Of a stretch of 64,000 bases of DNA, positions 26,127 through 34,197 are shown piece after piece; within the stretch, counting starts at the first letter, position 1; each line of letters begins with the position of its first letter. The notes below the pieces were generated by a model. It was not told the origin of the DNA and made no database searches. It saw only the letters and a program-made list of their open reading frames with translations. The position numbers were made by a program, and so were the translations under genes. This stretch comes from Lewinellaceae bacterium (GTDB lineage: Bacteria > Bacteroidota > Bacteroidia > Chitinophagales > Saprospiraceae). The stretch lies in assembly GCA_020636105.1 (NCBI GenBank), contig JACJYL010000001.1, forward strand, positions 4,610,001 through 4,674,000. The letters are read 5' to 3'.

Positions 26127-26528
26127 ATGGCAAAACCGATAGGCAACAGAAATGAGACGGTAATTGATTTTTTGACAAATCTGGACCACCCTTTGAAACC
26201 CGAGATCGAAATGCTCCGTGATTTTATTTTGGCCTCCAATCCGGAAATGACCGAAAACATCAAATGGAATGGCCCGAATTTTTGTCATAAGGGGAATGAC
26301 AGAATAACGATGAGGATTCATCCACCCAAACAAATTCAACTCATTTTTCATCGGGGAGCCAAAGTTCTGGAACAACCCCCGATGAGGTTGATCGTTGATG
26401 AGTCCGGACTTTTGAAATGGAAAGCAAATGACAGGGCGGTCATTACCTTTAAAAACAGGGCCGAAATTTTAAACGGACAACCTGATTTGCTGAGAATCAT
26501 TGATCAATGGCTGAAAGCCACTTCCTGA
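26127..26528 (+). CDS. DUF1801 (YdhG-like) protein
   Basis: A 133-aa cytoplasmic protein with the DUF1801 layout: DFLTNLDHPLKPEIEMLRDFIL helix, NIKWNGPNF ('KW..P.F' core), MRIHPPKQIQLIFHRG strands and a C-terminal WLKATS helix. The family is of unknown function and often sits with DinB and glyoxalase-type small proteins, as here. The upstream neighbour is the DinB gene; they are probably co-transcribed. Confidence 0.85.
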   Translation: MAKPIGNRNETVIDFLTNLDHPLKPEIEMLRDFILASNPEMTENIKWNGPNFCHKGNDRITMRIHPPKQIQLIFHRGAKVLEQPPMRLIVDESGLLKWKANDRAVITFKNRAEILNGQPDLLRIIDQWLKATS

Positions 26529-26720
26529 TCAAAGGAAAGGTGAGACATCCCTTATCCTGCTTAATACAAATAAAACAATTTACGCTATTCTTTCCCCACA
26601 ACCGTTTCGCCTGGCCATCCCATCATTTTAATCGTCCGAAAAAATACCCGACTTGTCGAAAATCAACCATTTTTTCAGGGAAAATCATGCAATTTGCTGA
26701 GCGTATTGTAAAAAATGCTC

Positions 26721-26898
26721 TACCGTAAATTTTTTGTGTCAACCTGATTTTATTGATTTTCGCTGATTTTATTTCGGTTACTTTGCTTTGTTTTGCCGAC
26801 TATAGTGCCGAATGTCATTTCATTCCATCAGCGCTTATCAGCGTTATCAGCGAACAATTATCCTGAGTTTTCGGCGCTTATCTGTAAAATTTACGGTA
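26721..26898. repeat. inverted-repeat element family D, copy 1
   Basis: 178 bp with perfect 13-bp terminal inverted repeats (TACCGTAAATTTT 26721-26733, AAAATTTACGGTA 26886-26898). Inner sequence TTTTTGTGT, GATTTTCGCTGAT, GAATGTCATTTCATTCC is shared with the copy at 41348. No coding sequence is seen in 26529-26963. Confidence 0.72.
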
Positions 26899-26963
26899 AA
26901 GAATAAAATATCCCGATCCTCAATTCGGGGAAGACGTTTTTCTAAACATCATCGCAGCACACC

Positions 26964-28928
26964 ATGGAAAATTCAAAAAACGGATCACCTGTATCCCTTA
27001 AAGCCAACCAATCACAAATCCGTACCACCGGAAACAGGAAAACAGAAGGCGCCTATTCGGCCCTGGAAAAAGGGGTGTTTACTGCTCTGGAAACCTATTC
27101 CAATGTCCACCGTGGTAGCGGGCATCACTCCATGGTGTCCACTCAGTTATTTGAACAGGCCCGTGAAATTATCCTGGAGTACCTGAATCCGGAAAGAGGC
27201 CCTTATGTGGTCATCTTTTGTACACCGGTAAGTGCGGATTCCCTCCTCAAACAGCTCAAAACGGATCGTTACTACATGGTTTCCAGCCAGGACTTTGGGT
27301 TGTCGATAGGCGTGCGGGCCATTGTGGTCAAAAAGAAAGACTTACCCAAATTCATTCCTTCCCTGACGGGCGGAGGAACCACCAAACTGGTGGGACAGGA
27401 TTGGGTGATCTGGGCCGATGCGCCGGACAGATTCGAGGCCGGTACGCCTGCCATCATCAACATCATCGCTTTCGCCCGGGCCCTGCGCCTGGTGAGGGAA
27501 TTTGGGAAAAATGGTTTTTTAAATACTGAGGATGTGAGCCATTCAGTGGACGACATCTTGTACCACGACAAATTCGAAAATTTCGCCGGCAAGGAACTAT
27601 TGAATCAACTCTGCCAATCCATGGTCGGCCATGATAAAAAAGTACCCACAGGGGAAGGGGATGTTTTTTATATCAACCTGGACAACAGTGCCAGCACCCC
27701 GGCCCTGAAACCGGTTTGGGAAGCCTTTCGGCAAACCTGGCGACAACCCCTGCCCATTCAACAGGAAATCGTTCAGAAGGTCAAAGTCATCTGCGCCGAT
27801 GTGCTGGGCGCACCGCTGTCGGAATACGAAGTGCTCTTTACCTCCAATACCACTGAAGCCATCAATCTGGCGGCCGACAGTTTGGGCCGATCATTCGATC
27901 AAAACACCGAGCCTGTCATTCTCAATACAATGCTCGAGCATTCCTCCAATGATCTGCCGTGGCGCACGGTTCCCGGGCATACGTTGATCCGTTTGTCGGT
28001 GGATGAAGAAGGTTTTATTGATTTGGGGAAAATGGAAACGCTTTTAAAAGCCTACAACCAGGAAAGCCAATACGGTAAAAAACGGATCAGGCTCGTCGCC
28101 CTGAGTGGAGCTTCCAACGTGCTTGGCGTATGTAACGATCTGGAAGCTATAAGCCGGATCGTACACCGCTACGGCGCAAAATTGCTGGTGGACGGGGCCC
28201 AGCTGGTAGCCCACCGAAAGGTCGATATGGAAGCCACCGGTATTGATTATCTAGCCTTTTCCGCACATAAGGTTTACGCACCTTTTGGCTGTGGGGTGCT
28301 GGTAGCCAGGAAAGGAGGGCTACAGTTTTCCGACGTTGAAATGGAGCAACGACGGACCTCGGGAGAAGAAAATGCTGCAGGCATCGCCGCACTGGGCAAG
28401 GCCCTGGTATTGTTGCAGCGCGTTGGGCTTGACCTGATCTCGGCAGAGGAACATGCACTGACGGCAAAAGCCCTGGAAGGTTTGTCCAGTATTGAAGGAT
28501 TAAAGCTTTTCGGGGTACAGGATCCCGATGATCCCCGGTTCGCCCAAAAGATTGGGGTCATCGTATTTGGAGTGAAGGGGGTGGCACCTTCCCGGGTGGC
28601 CAAAACACTGGCCGCCCAATGCGGGATCGGGGTGCGATCCGGTTGCCACTGCGCCCATATCATTGTCAAGCGCATACTCCATATCAGCCCTTCGTTAGAG
28701 AAATTCCAGCGGGTGATCCAGACCCTTTTCCCGAAGTTGAGGTTGCCGGGCCTCGTTCGGGTGAGTTTTGGGATACAAAATACTCCGGAAGAAATTGATG
28801 CCCTGATCCATGCGCTGGAGCATATTGTCGGGAAGAAGAAACCCACCGTCGTGAAACCGGCAGAGGCAGAAAAACAAATGAACAATTTTGCCGGGGCTGT
28901 CGCCAAACGGGTTTATGGGTTAACCTGA
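26964..28928 (+). CDS. class V aminotransferase / cysteine desulfurase-like, tandem-domain
   Basis: A 654-aa PLP enzyme. Residues about 230-640 form a complete class V domain: NLDNSASTPA, TSNTTEAINLAAD, VDGAQLVAHRKVD, Schiff-base Lys 436 in FSAHKVYAPFG, and RSGCHCAH with a desulfurase-type Cys at 563. The family is normally about 400 aa. The first 200 residues are a second, degenerate class V piece (NVHRGSGHHSM, YVVIFCTP, TGGGTTKLVG, DRFEAGTPAIINIIAFARAL) that lacks a catalytic lysine. This looks like a duplication with one decayed half, or a dedicated partner domain. A cysteine desulfurase or lyase reaction is inferred; the biological partner is unknown. It is followed after 90 bases by an MDR gene. 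Confidence 0.8.
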   Translation: MENSKNGSPVSLKANQSQIRTTGNRKTEGAYSALEKGVFTALETYSNVHRGSGHHSMVSTQLFEQAREIILEYLNPERGPYVVIFCTPVSADSLLKQLKTDRYYMVSSQDFGLSIGVRAIVVKKKDLPKFIPSLTGGGTTKLVGQDWVIWADAPDRFEAGTPAIINIIAFARALRLVREFGKNGFLNTEDVSHSVDDILYHDKFENFAGKELLNQLCQSMVGHDKKVPTGEGDVFYINLDNSASTPALKPVWEAFRQTWRQPLPIQQEIVQKVKVICADVLGAPLSEYEVLFTSNTTEAINLAADSLGRSFDQNTEPVILNTMLEHSSNDLPWRTVPGHTLIRLSVDEEGFIDLGKMETLLKAYNQESQYGKKRIRLVALSGASNVLGVCNDLEAISRIVHRYGAKLLVDGAQLVAHRKVDMEATGIDYLAFSAHKVYAPFGCGVLVARKGGLQFSDVEMEQRRTSGEENAAGIAALGKALVLLQRVGLDLISAEEHALTAKALEGLSSIEGLKLFGVQDPDDPRFAQKIGVIVFGVKGVAPSRVAKTLAAQCGIGVRSGCHCAHIIVKRILHISPSLEKFQRVIQTLFPKLRLPGLVRVSFGIQNTPEEIDALIHALEHIVGKKKPTVVKPAEAEKQMNNFAGAVAKRVYGLT

Positions 28929-29018
28929 CTTCCAGGGAAAAATGCCAAATAGAACTTTTCAAAAAAGGCCACAAAATGTATGGATAGTGAAAAACAATCA
29001 GAAATGGAATCAAACAAG

Positions 29019-29990
29019 ATGAAGGTTATAATACACCCAAAATACGGACCACCGGAGGTGCTTCAGTTGAGTACTTTAGAGAAACCTGTCCCTAAGGAGC
29101 ATGAAGTTTTGATTAAGGTAAAAGCAACTACCGTGAACCGTACGGACTGTGCCATCCTTCGGGCAAAACCATTTATCATGCGATGGGTAACCGGGTTTTT
29201 GAAGCCTGTGAAAATCATTCCTGGAACGGATTTTGCAGGGGTAATTGAGGCGGTAGGCAAAGATGTGGTATCTTTTAAGGCCGGGGAAAAAGTTTTTGGC
29301 TTTGATGACAGCGGGTTGAGTTCCAGCGCCGAATACCTGACCCTGTCTGCCGATAAAGCGCTGACGACCATCCCCAAAAATGTATCTTATGAGCAAGCGG
29401 CCGCCAGTAGTGAAGGAGCGCATTATGCTTATAATATGTTAAACAAGGTAAATCTCACAAGCGGCCAGAAGGCTCTCGTTAACGGGGCTTCGGGAGCTAT
29501 AGGTTCAGCGGCACTGCAATTCCTGAAATATTTCGGTTTGGATGTTGTGGCTGTGTGTGGCACCAAAAATGTGGAGTTGATCAAATCATTGGGCGCAAAC
29601 CAGGTGATGGATTACACCCGGGAGGATTTTACCCAGACGGATCAAAAATTTGATTTCATTTTTGACACGGTTGGAAAAAGTTCATTTGCAAAATGCAAAT
29701 CCTTGCTAAATCCCGGCGGCGTTTACCTCTCCTCGGAATTAGGCTGGATGGCTCAAAATATATTTTTTGCTCTTTTTACACCGATCTTTGGCAAGAAAAA
29801 AGTAATTTTCCCCATTCCTTCGGATATTAAAGGTAGTTTGCTTTTTATCAAAAAACTAATGGAGGAAGGAAAATTTAAGCCCGTTATAGACAGGCAATAT
29901 CCATTAGAACAAATAGCCGAAGCTTACAGGTATGTGGAAAAAGGTCAGAAAACAGGAAATGTTATTATCACGATGGATGCTGGGAGCTAA
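29019..29990 (+). CDS. zinc-independent MDR oxidoreductase (quinone oxidoreductase-like), copy 1
   Basis: A 323-aa NAD(P)H-dependent medium-chain dehydrogenase. It begins MKVIIHPKYGPPEVLQL and has GTDFAGVIEAVG, the Rossmann motif NGASGAIGSAALQFLKYFG, and VCGTKNVELIKSLGANQVMDY. Catalytic zinc ligands are absent, as in quinone-oxidoreductase/enoyl-reductase-type members. ATG 29019 gives the same length as the paralogue at 32196. The two copies share most motifs and are probably about half identical. They flank a regulator, which may control both. Confidence 0.85.
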   Translation: MKVIIHPKYGPPEVLQLSTLEKPVPKEHEVLIKVKATTVNRTDCAILRAKPFIMRWVTGFLKPVKIIPGTDFAGVIEAVGKDVVSFKAGEKVFGFDDSGLSSSAEYLTLSADKALTTIPKNVSYEQAAASSEGAHYAYNMLNKVNLTSGQKALVNGASGAIGSAALQFLKYFGLDVVAVCGTKNVELIKSLGANQVMDYTREDFTQTDQKFDFIFDTVGKSSFAKCKSLLNPGGVYLSSELGWMAQNIFFALFTPIFGKKKVIFPIPSDIKGSLLFIKKLMEEGKFKPVIDRQYPLEQIAEAYRYVEKGQKTGNVIITMDAGS

Positions 29991-30028
29991 GGCAAACATC
30001 CTGTTGAGCATTTCAAAAATAGGTCAAA

Positions 30029-30231
30029 ATGAAAATATTGATCGTTGAAGATGTTGTCTTTCGTCAGGAACTCATTCGCACTATGGTGGGCACCACCAGT
30101 TTGATTGCTCTCAATATGCGGAGGAAGGGTTAAAGTTGCTGGAAGAAGAAAGTTATGACATCATTTTCCTGGATCATGATCTGATCGGCATGAAATCAGG
30201 GAGTTACATAACGGAATTGAAAGAAAAATGA
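30029..30231 (+). pseudogene. response-regulator receiver remnant, frameshifted
   Basis: ATG 30029 starts MKILIVEDVVFRQELIRTMVG, the first strand and helix of a receiver domain. It soon reaches a stop, but with one G added in the GGG run at 30088-30090 the reading continues GHHQFDCSQYAEEGLKLLEEE, then DIIFLDHDL (phospho-acceptor Asp region). It ends at TGA 30229-30231, overlapping the ATG (30228) of the next gene. The domain is also truncated after the DHDL element. The overlap suggests the two were translationally coupled, or one gene, before decay. Confidence 0.68.
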
Positions 30232-32009
30232 GAGAAAAAACCATTGCGGTGCTTCCTTTTGTAAATATGAGTGCCAGCGAGGAAAACGAGTACTTTAGTG
30301 ATGGTATGACCGAAGAGATCATCAACGCTTTGGCCAGGATCAGAAGCCTGCGGGTCACGTCCAGGACTTCTTCTTTTTTTTTCAAAAATAAAAATATCCC
30401 GGTCAGACAGATCGGACAGGAACTGAAAGTGAATACCATTCTGGAAGGCAGCGTTCGCCTTGCAGGAGATACGCTTCGGATTACTGCCCAGTTGATACAG
30501 GCGGAAGAAGACTTCCACTTCTGGTCGGAAACCTGGGACCGCAAGCTTGAGAACATCTTCGAGATCCAGGATGAGATCAGTCTCCTGATCGCGGATAAAC
30601 TCCGCGAGCATATGGGACATTTTGAGATCCAGGAGCACCTCGTCAACAAACAGACGGACAATATTACCGCTTATGAACTCTTTCTGAAAGCCAGGTTTTA
30701 TTTCAGAAAATGGAATCCAACGGATGTCAAAACGGCGATGGAATTATATGAAAAAGCCCTGGAACTCGATCCCCGACACGCAGAATCCGTCCTGGGACTG
30801 GCAGACTGTTACGGGTTTATGGCGACAGCCGGTTTTATGCCCGTAGAAGCGGCCTGGGGCAAGGCGGCTGAACTGACCTATAAAGGGCTTGAGCTCAATG
30901 ACCAACTGGCCGATGGCCATTACCAGCTGGCCAACCTGCATTTTTTTACGGCCTGCGATTATGAGGGCGCTCTGAAAGAAGGCCTTTTGGCCATAGCGCT
31001 TAATCCCAATTTTATAGAAGCGCAGCAATATCTCGCCTTTCTTTACACCCTCGCTGGTGAAAAAGGCCAGGCCCGGCAGCATCTTGACATGGCGCTGGAG
31101 ATCGATCCAATTTCTCAGGAAACCCTGTTTTTTAGTGCCTATTTTGATTATATGACGGAAAATTATCCGGAAGCGCTCAGGAAACTTGACAAATGTCTGG
31201 ATCATAATCCCAGGAACATTCCGGCTCATTCTGTCAAATGTTATTGCCTGATCAAGATGGGGCGCTACGAGGAAGCCCTCCACTATTTCGATCATTTGCC
31301 ACAGGATATCGTCGTACCCGGGGATAAGCTGGGGATAACAGCCCTCGCTTATGCCCATAAAAATGACCTGGAGCATGCTAACCAATTCCTGGACGAACTC
31401 ATCCGTCATGCCGCTACCCCCGAGGGATTCCGGTCAAGTTCTTTCCTTTATTTCATGTATGCGGTTTTGGGCGAAAAAGATAAAGCCTTCGAATGGGTTC
31501 GGGAGGCCAGGGATCATAAATTTTCCCTGTTGCTCCTTCATTTTGCCGATCCTATGGTGAATGCGTTGAAAAAGGATCCCCGTTTTCTTCAATACCAGAA
31601 AGAGATCTTCCACCTCCCGGAACCTCAAAAAATAAAAAAAACCTCGAAAGACCTGTTGGATGCAGCCACCACCAAAGCTTACGTTGGGCGGTTGATCCGT
31701 TTTGTCGAAAAAGAAAAGCCCTACCTCGATCCCGGTCTTTCCCTGCGTTCCCTGGCATCGGCCATAGACATTCATCCCAACCAGCTTTCCTGGCTGCTCA
31801 ATGAAAGCATAGGGAAAAATTTCAACGAATTCGTCAATTATTACCGGGTGGAGGCATTTAAACAACTCGCCACAGACTCGACTAATGCACATCTAAGCCT
31901 CCTCGGGCTTGCTTATGAAAGCGGTTTCAATTCGAAGACCGTTTTTAATACCTATTTCAAAAAAGAAACGGGCCTTACGCCTAAACAATTCCTCAAGGAA
32001 CAGGAATAA
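30228..32009 (+). CDS. TolB-like/TPR/AraC transcription regulator
   Basis: A 593-aa cytoplasmic protein in three parts. Residues 1-120 are a TolB-like N-terminal domain (TIAVLPFVNMSASEENEYFSDGMTEEI, then NTILEGSVRLAGDTLRIT). Residues 140-450 hold about eight TPR repeats (YEKALELDPRHAESVLGLADCY, ALEIDP). Residues 490-590 form an AraC-type double helix-turn-helix (LSLRSLASAIDIHPNQLSWLLNE, GLAYESGFNSKTVFNTYFKKETGLTP). Proteins of this layout sense through the TPR part and bind DNA through the AraC part. The start overlaps the broken receiver gene. The dyad 50 bases after its stop is a possible binding site. Confidence 0.86.
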   Translation: MREKTIAVLPFVNMSASEENEYFSDGMTEEIINALARIRSLRVTSRTSSFFFKNKNIPVRQIGQELKVNTILEGSVRLAGDTLRITAQLIQAEEDFHFWSETWDRKLENIFEIQDEISLLIADKLREHMGHFEIQEHLVNKQTDNITAYELFLKARFYFRKWNPTDVKTAMELYEKALELDPRHAESVLGLADCYGFMATAGFMPVEAAWGKAAELTYKGLELNDQLADGHYQLANLHFFTACDYEGALKEGLLAIALNPNFIEAQQYLAFLYTLAGEKGQARQHLDMALEIDPISQETLFFSAYFDYMTENYPEALRKLDKCLDHNPRNIPAHSVKCYCLIKMGRYEEALHYFDHLPQDIVVPGDKLGITALAYAHKNDLEHANQFLDELIRHAATPEGFRSSSFLYFMYAVLGEKDKAFEWVREARDHKFSLLLLHFADPMVNALKKDPRFLQYQKEIFHLPEPQKIKKTSKDLLDAATTKAYVGRLIRFVEKEKPYLDPGLSLRSLASAIDIHPNQLSWLLNESIGKNFNEFVNYYRVEAFKQLATDSTNAHLSLLGLAYESGFNSKTVFNTYFKKETGLTPKQFLKEQE

Positions 32010-32054
32010 CGCCTCTTCTGAACTCTTTTCAGTGTTTTAGTATCCGCCTTTTTG

Positions 32055-32078
32055 CGTTCGGATTTATAATTCCGAACG
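32055..32078. promoter_or_regulatory. dyad upstream of the second MDR gene, possible operator
   Basis: CGTTCGGA (32055-32062) and TCCGAACG (32071-32078) form an 8-bp inverted repeat with an 8-base spacer, 118 bases before the MDR start. CATCTTTG near 32118 resembles a TAnnTTTG box. The AraC-type protein encoded directly upstream is the likely binder (inference). Confidence 0.45.
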
Positions 32079-32195
32079 TGTCTGTGTAATCGGGAACGAC
32101 CAGGAGCCGCCATCACCCCATCTTTGTGGAAGAAAAGAGGAATAGCGTAGTTTGTTACCCTTGTTTCAAAATATTTTCAATTAAAAAATAAGACA

Positions 32196-33173
32196 ATGAA
32201 AGCAATAGTTTGCACCCGCTACGGATCACCTGAAGTGCTGGAGCTCCATGAAGTGAAAAATCCAAACCTGAAAGCTGACGAGCTCCTGATAAAGGTTTAT
32301 GCGGCATCTGCCACCACGGCCGACTGCATGATGAGGACCGGCAAACCATACGTCGGAAGGTTATTTACCGGCCTGAAAAAGCCTAAAAACCCGATCACCG
32401 GCACGGGGTTCGCCGGCGTGGTTGAGGCCATTGGCAAAAAAGTAAAGGATTTTCAAACCGGTGATGAGGTTTTTGGCGAAACGACCCTCTCTTTCGGGAC
32501 CAATGCCGAATATATCTGCATTGCCGAAGATGATCTGGTTACCCACAAGCCCGTGAAACTTTCTTTCGAGGAAGCCGCGCCGCTGTGCGACGGCCCTCTG
32601 ACCTCGATGAATTTCCTGAAGGATCTGGCCAATGTACAACCCGGACAAAAAGTACTCGTCAACGGAGCTTCCGGAAGCCTGGGAACAGCGGCGATCCAAC
32701 TGGCAAAATATTTTGGGACTGAAGTCACCGGCGTTTGCAGTACCAAAAATATCGACCTGGTGAAGTCACTGGGGGCCGATTTTGTTATTGATTACACCCG
32801 TCAGGATTTCACTGCATCAAATGAGCGTTACGACATTGTATATGACACCATCGGGAAAAGTTCTTTTTCAAGATGCAAAAGAGTGCTTTCCTCCAAAGGG
32901 ATCTACATGTCACCTGTATTGGGGTTTCGTTTGCTGCTCCAAATGATGTGGACCTCGGCATTCAGCAGCAAAAAGGCGAAGTTCTCCGCCACGGGTATTC
33001 GTCTGGTGCCTGAATTAAAGGCACTGCTTCTGGAGATCAAAAAGATCATTCATGAAGGAAAACTCATTTCCGTTCTGGATAGAAGCTTCTCTCTTGAAGA
33101 GACTGCCGCCGCGCACCGCTACATAGAAAACGGCCACAAAAGAGGCAATGTGGTCATCAAAATCAATCATTAA
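32196..33173 (+). CDS. zinc-independent MDR oxidoreductase (quinone oxidoreductase-like), copy 2
   Basis: A 325-aa paralogue of the MDR at 29019 with the same motifs: MKAIVCTRYGSPEVLEL, GTGFAGVVEAIG, NGASGSLGTAAIQLAKYFG, VCSTKNIDLVKSLGADFVIDYTR, DTIGKSSFSRCKRVL. No catalytic zinc site. The tail HRYIENGHKRGNVVIK is typical of the reticulon-4-interacting/ynbB-like reductase group. It is 186 bases after the AraC-type regulator and 25 bases before a DUF4386 gene, which suggests a two-gene operon under that regulator's control. Confidence 0.87.
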   Translation: MKAIVCTRYGSPEVLELHEVKNPNLKADELLIKVYAASATTADCMMRTGKPYVGRLFTGLKKPKNPITGTGFAGVVEAIGKKVKDFQTGDEVFGETTLSFGTNAEYICIAEDDLVTHKPVKLSFEEAAPLCDGPLTSMNFLKDLANVQPGQKVLVNGASGSLGTAAIQLAKYFGTEVTGVCSTKNIDLVKSLGADFVIDYTRQDFTASNERYDIVYDTIGKSSFSRCKRVLSSKGIYMSPVLGFRLLLQMMWTSAFSSKKAKFSATGIRLVPELKALLLEIKKIIHEGKLISVLDRSFSLEETAAAHRYIENGHKRGNVVIKINH

Positions 33174-33198
33174 TCTATTTCAGTAAAAATTAAATCCA

Positions 33199-33915
33199 AT
33201 GACAACATCGATTAAAAATCTGTCCCCCGTAAAGTATGCAAAAATCGCAGGGTTACTTTATTTACTTATCGCCATACTGGGCATGTTTTCTATCGGATAC
33301 GTACCCGGGGTTATCATAAAAACCGGGGAGGCTTCCGCAACAGTGGAAAACCTTCTCGGCCATGTGACCCTCTTTCGCACAGGCGTTGCTGCCGACACTT
33401 TTGTTTTTATGATAGAGATGATTCTGACGGTAATGCTTTATCAAATGTTTAAAACCGTGAACAAAACCCTGGCACTTATTGCCACCTTTGCCCGGTTTGC
33501 CATGATTTTTACCATGGGGATCAATCTGGTCATTTACGTAACGCCATTATTCTTTTTGACGGATCCGGACTTCATTAATGCTTACGGTCAGGAACAACTA
33601 AATGCCCTCACGATGCTCTTTTTTAATATCCATCAGGACGGAATCCTGTTATGGGGGCTGTTCTTTGGGCTCCATTTGATCATTCTGGGTTATTTGGTAT
33701 ATCGTTCCGGAAATCATCCCCGATGGATTGCAGTGTTCATGATGGTGGGAAGTTTGGGGTATTTGCTCGAAAGTTTTTCCCATTTCGCCTTGGCGCCCAA
33801 TAAAGTCATTTCTGTATTAGTGATTATTTTTCTCTCTATCGTAGTAGTCGGTGAATTTTCCTTTGCTTTTTGGTTGCTCATCAAAGGTCTTAAAACACCC
33901 CAATTAAGGGTTTGA
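33199..33915 (+). CDS. DUF4386 membrane protein
   Basis: A 238-aa protein with six to seven predicted transmembrane helices (first at residues 15-35), matching the DUF4386 layout: KYAKIAGLLYLLIAILGMF at the start, TLALIATFARFAMI in the middle, FFGLHLIILGYLVYRSG and the C-terminal GEFSFAFWLLIKGL. Function unknown. It often accompanies oxidoreductases and AraC or TetR regulators in Bacteroidota, consistent with the 25-base spacing to the MDR gene. Confidence 0.85.
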   Translation: MTTSIKNLSPVKYAKIAGLLYLLIAILGMFSIGYVPGVIIKTGEASATVENLLGHVTLFRTGVAADTFVFMIEMILTVMLYQMFKTVNKTLALIATFARFAMIFTMGINLVIYVTPLFFLTDPDFINAYGQEQLNALTMLFFNIHQDGILLWGLFFGLHLIILGYLVYRSGNHPRWIAVFMMVGSLGYLLESFSHFALAPNKVISVLVIIFLSIVVVGEFSFAFWLLIKGLKTPQLRV

Positions 33916-33984
33916 AAAATGTCAGGAAGGGAAAAATGTTTTCTTTAGAGGGACGGGCATAGAGTTAATAATAAACATAAAGGC

Positions 33985-34127
33985 TTAATACTACTTTGTC
34001 ACTTTTAGCACGTCAATTGTTTAAAGGAAATTCAGCCCTCAAATTGATCATTATATTTCGTACCTCACCTGCAGCAGGCAGGTACGGAATGTGTTGCTAC
34101 GTTTTTTAAGTGACAAAGTAGTATTAA
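33985..34127. mobile_element. MITE-like element with 20-bp terminal inverted repeats
   Basis: TTAATACTACTTTGTCACTT at 33985-34004 is matched by its reverse complement at 34108-34127. Bases beyond the perfect arms stay similar (TTAGCACGT against AAAAAACGT). The element is 143 bp and carries an inner palindrome (CGTACCT/AGGTACG, 34059-34086) of the family C type. No transposase is inside; it could be moved in trans. No clear target duplication is visible. Confidence 0.6.
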
Positions 34128-34197
34128 AAAGGTAAGCGAAAATCAATGGATAAACGGTGTTCAAATGGCTTTTTTTCGTACTTTTAGTTCAAAATTA

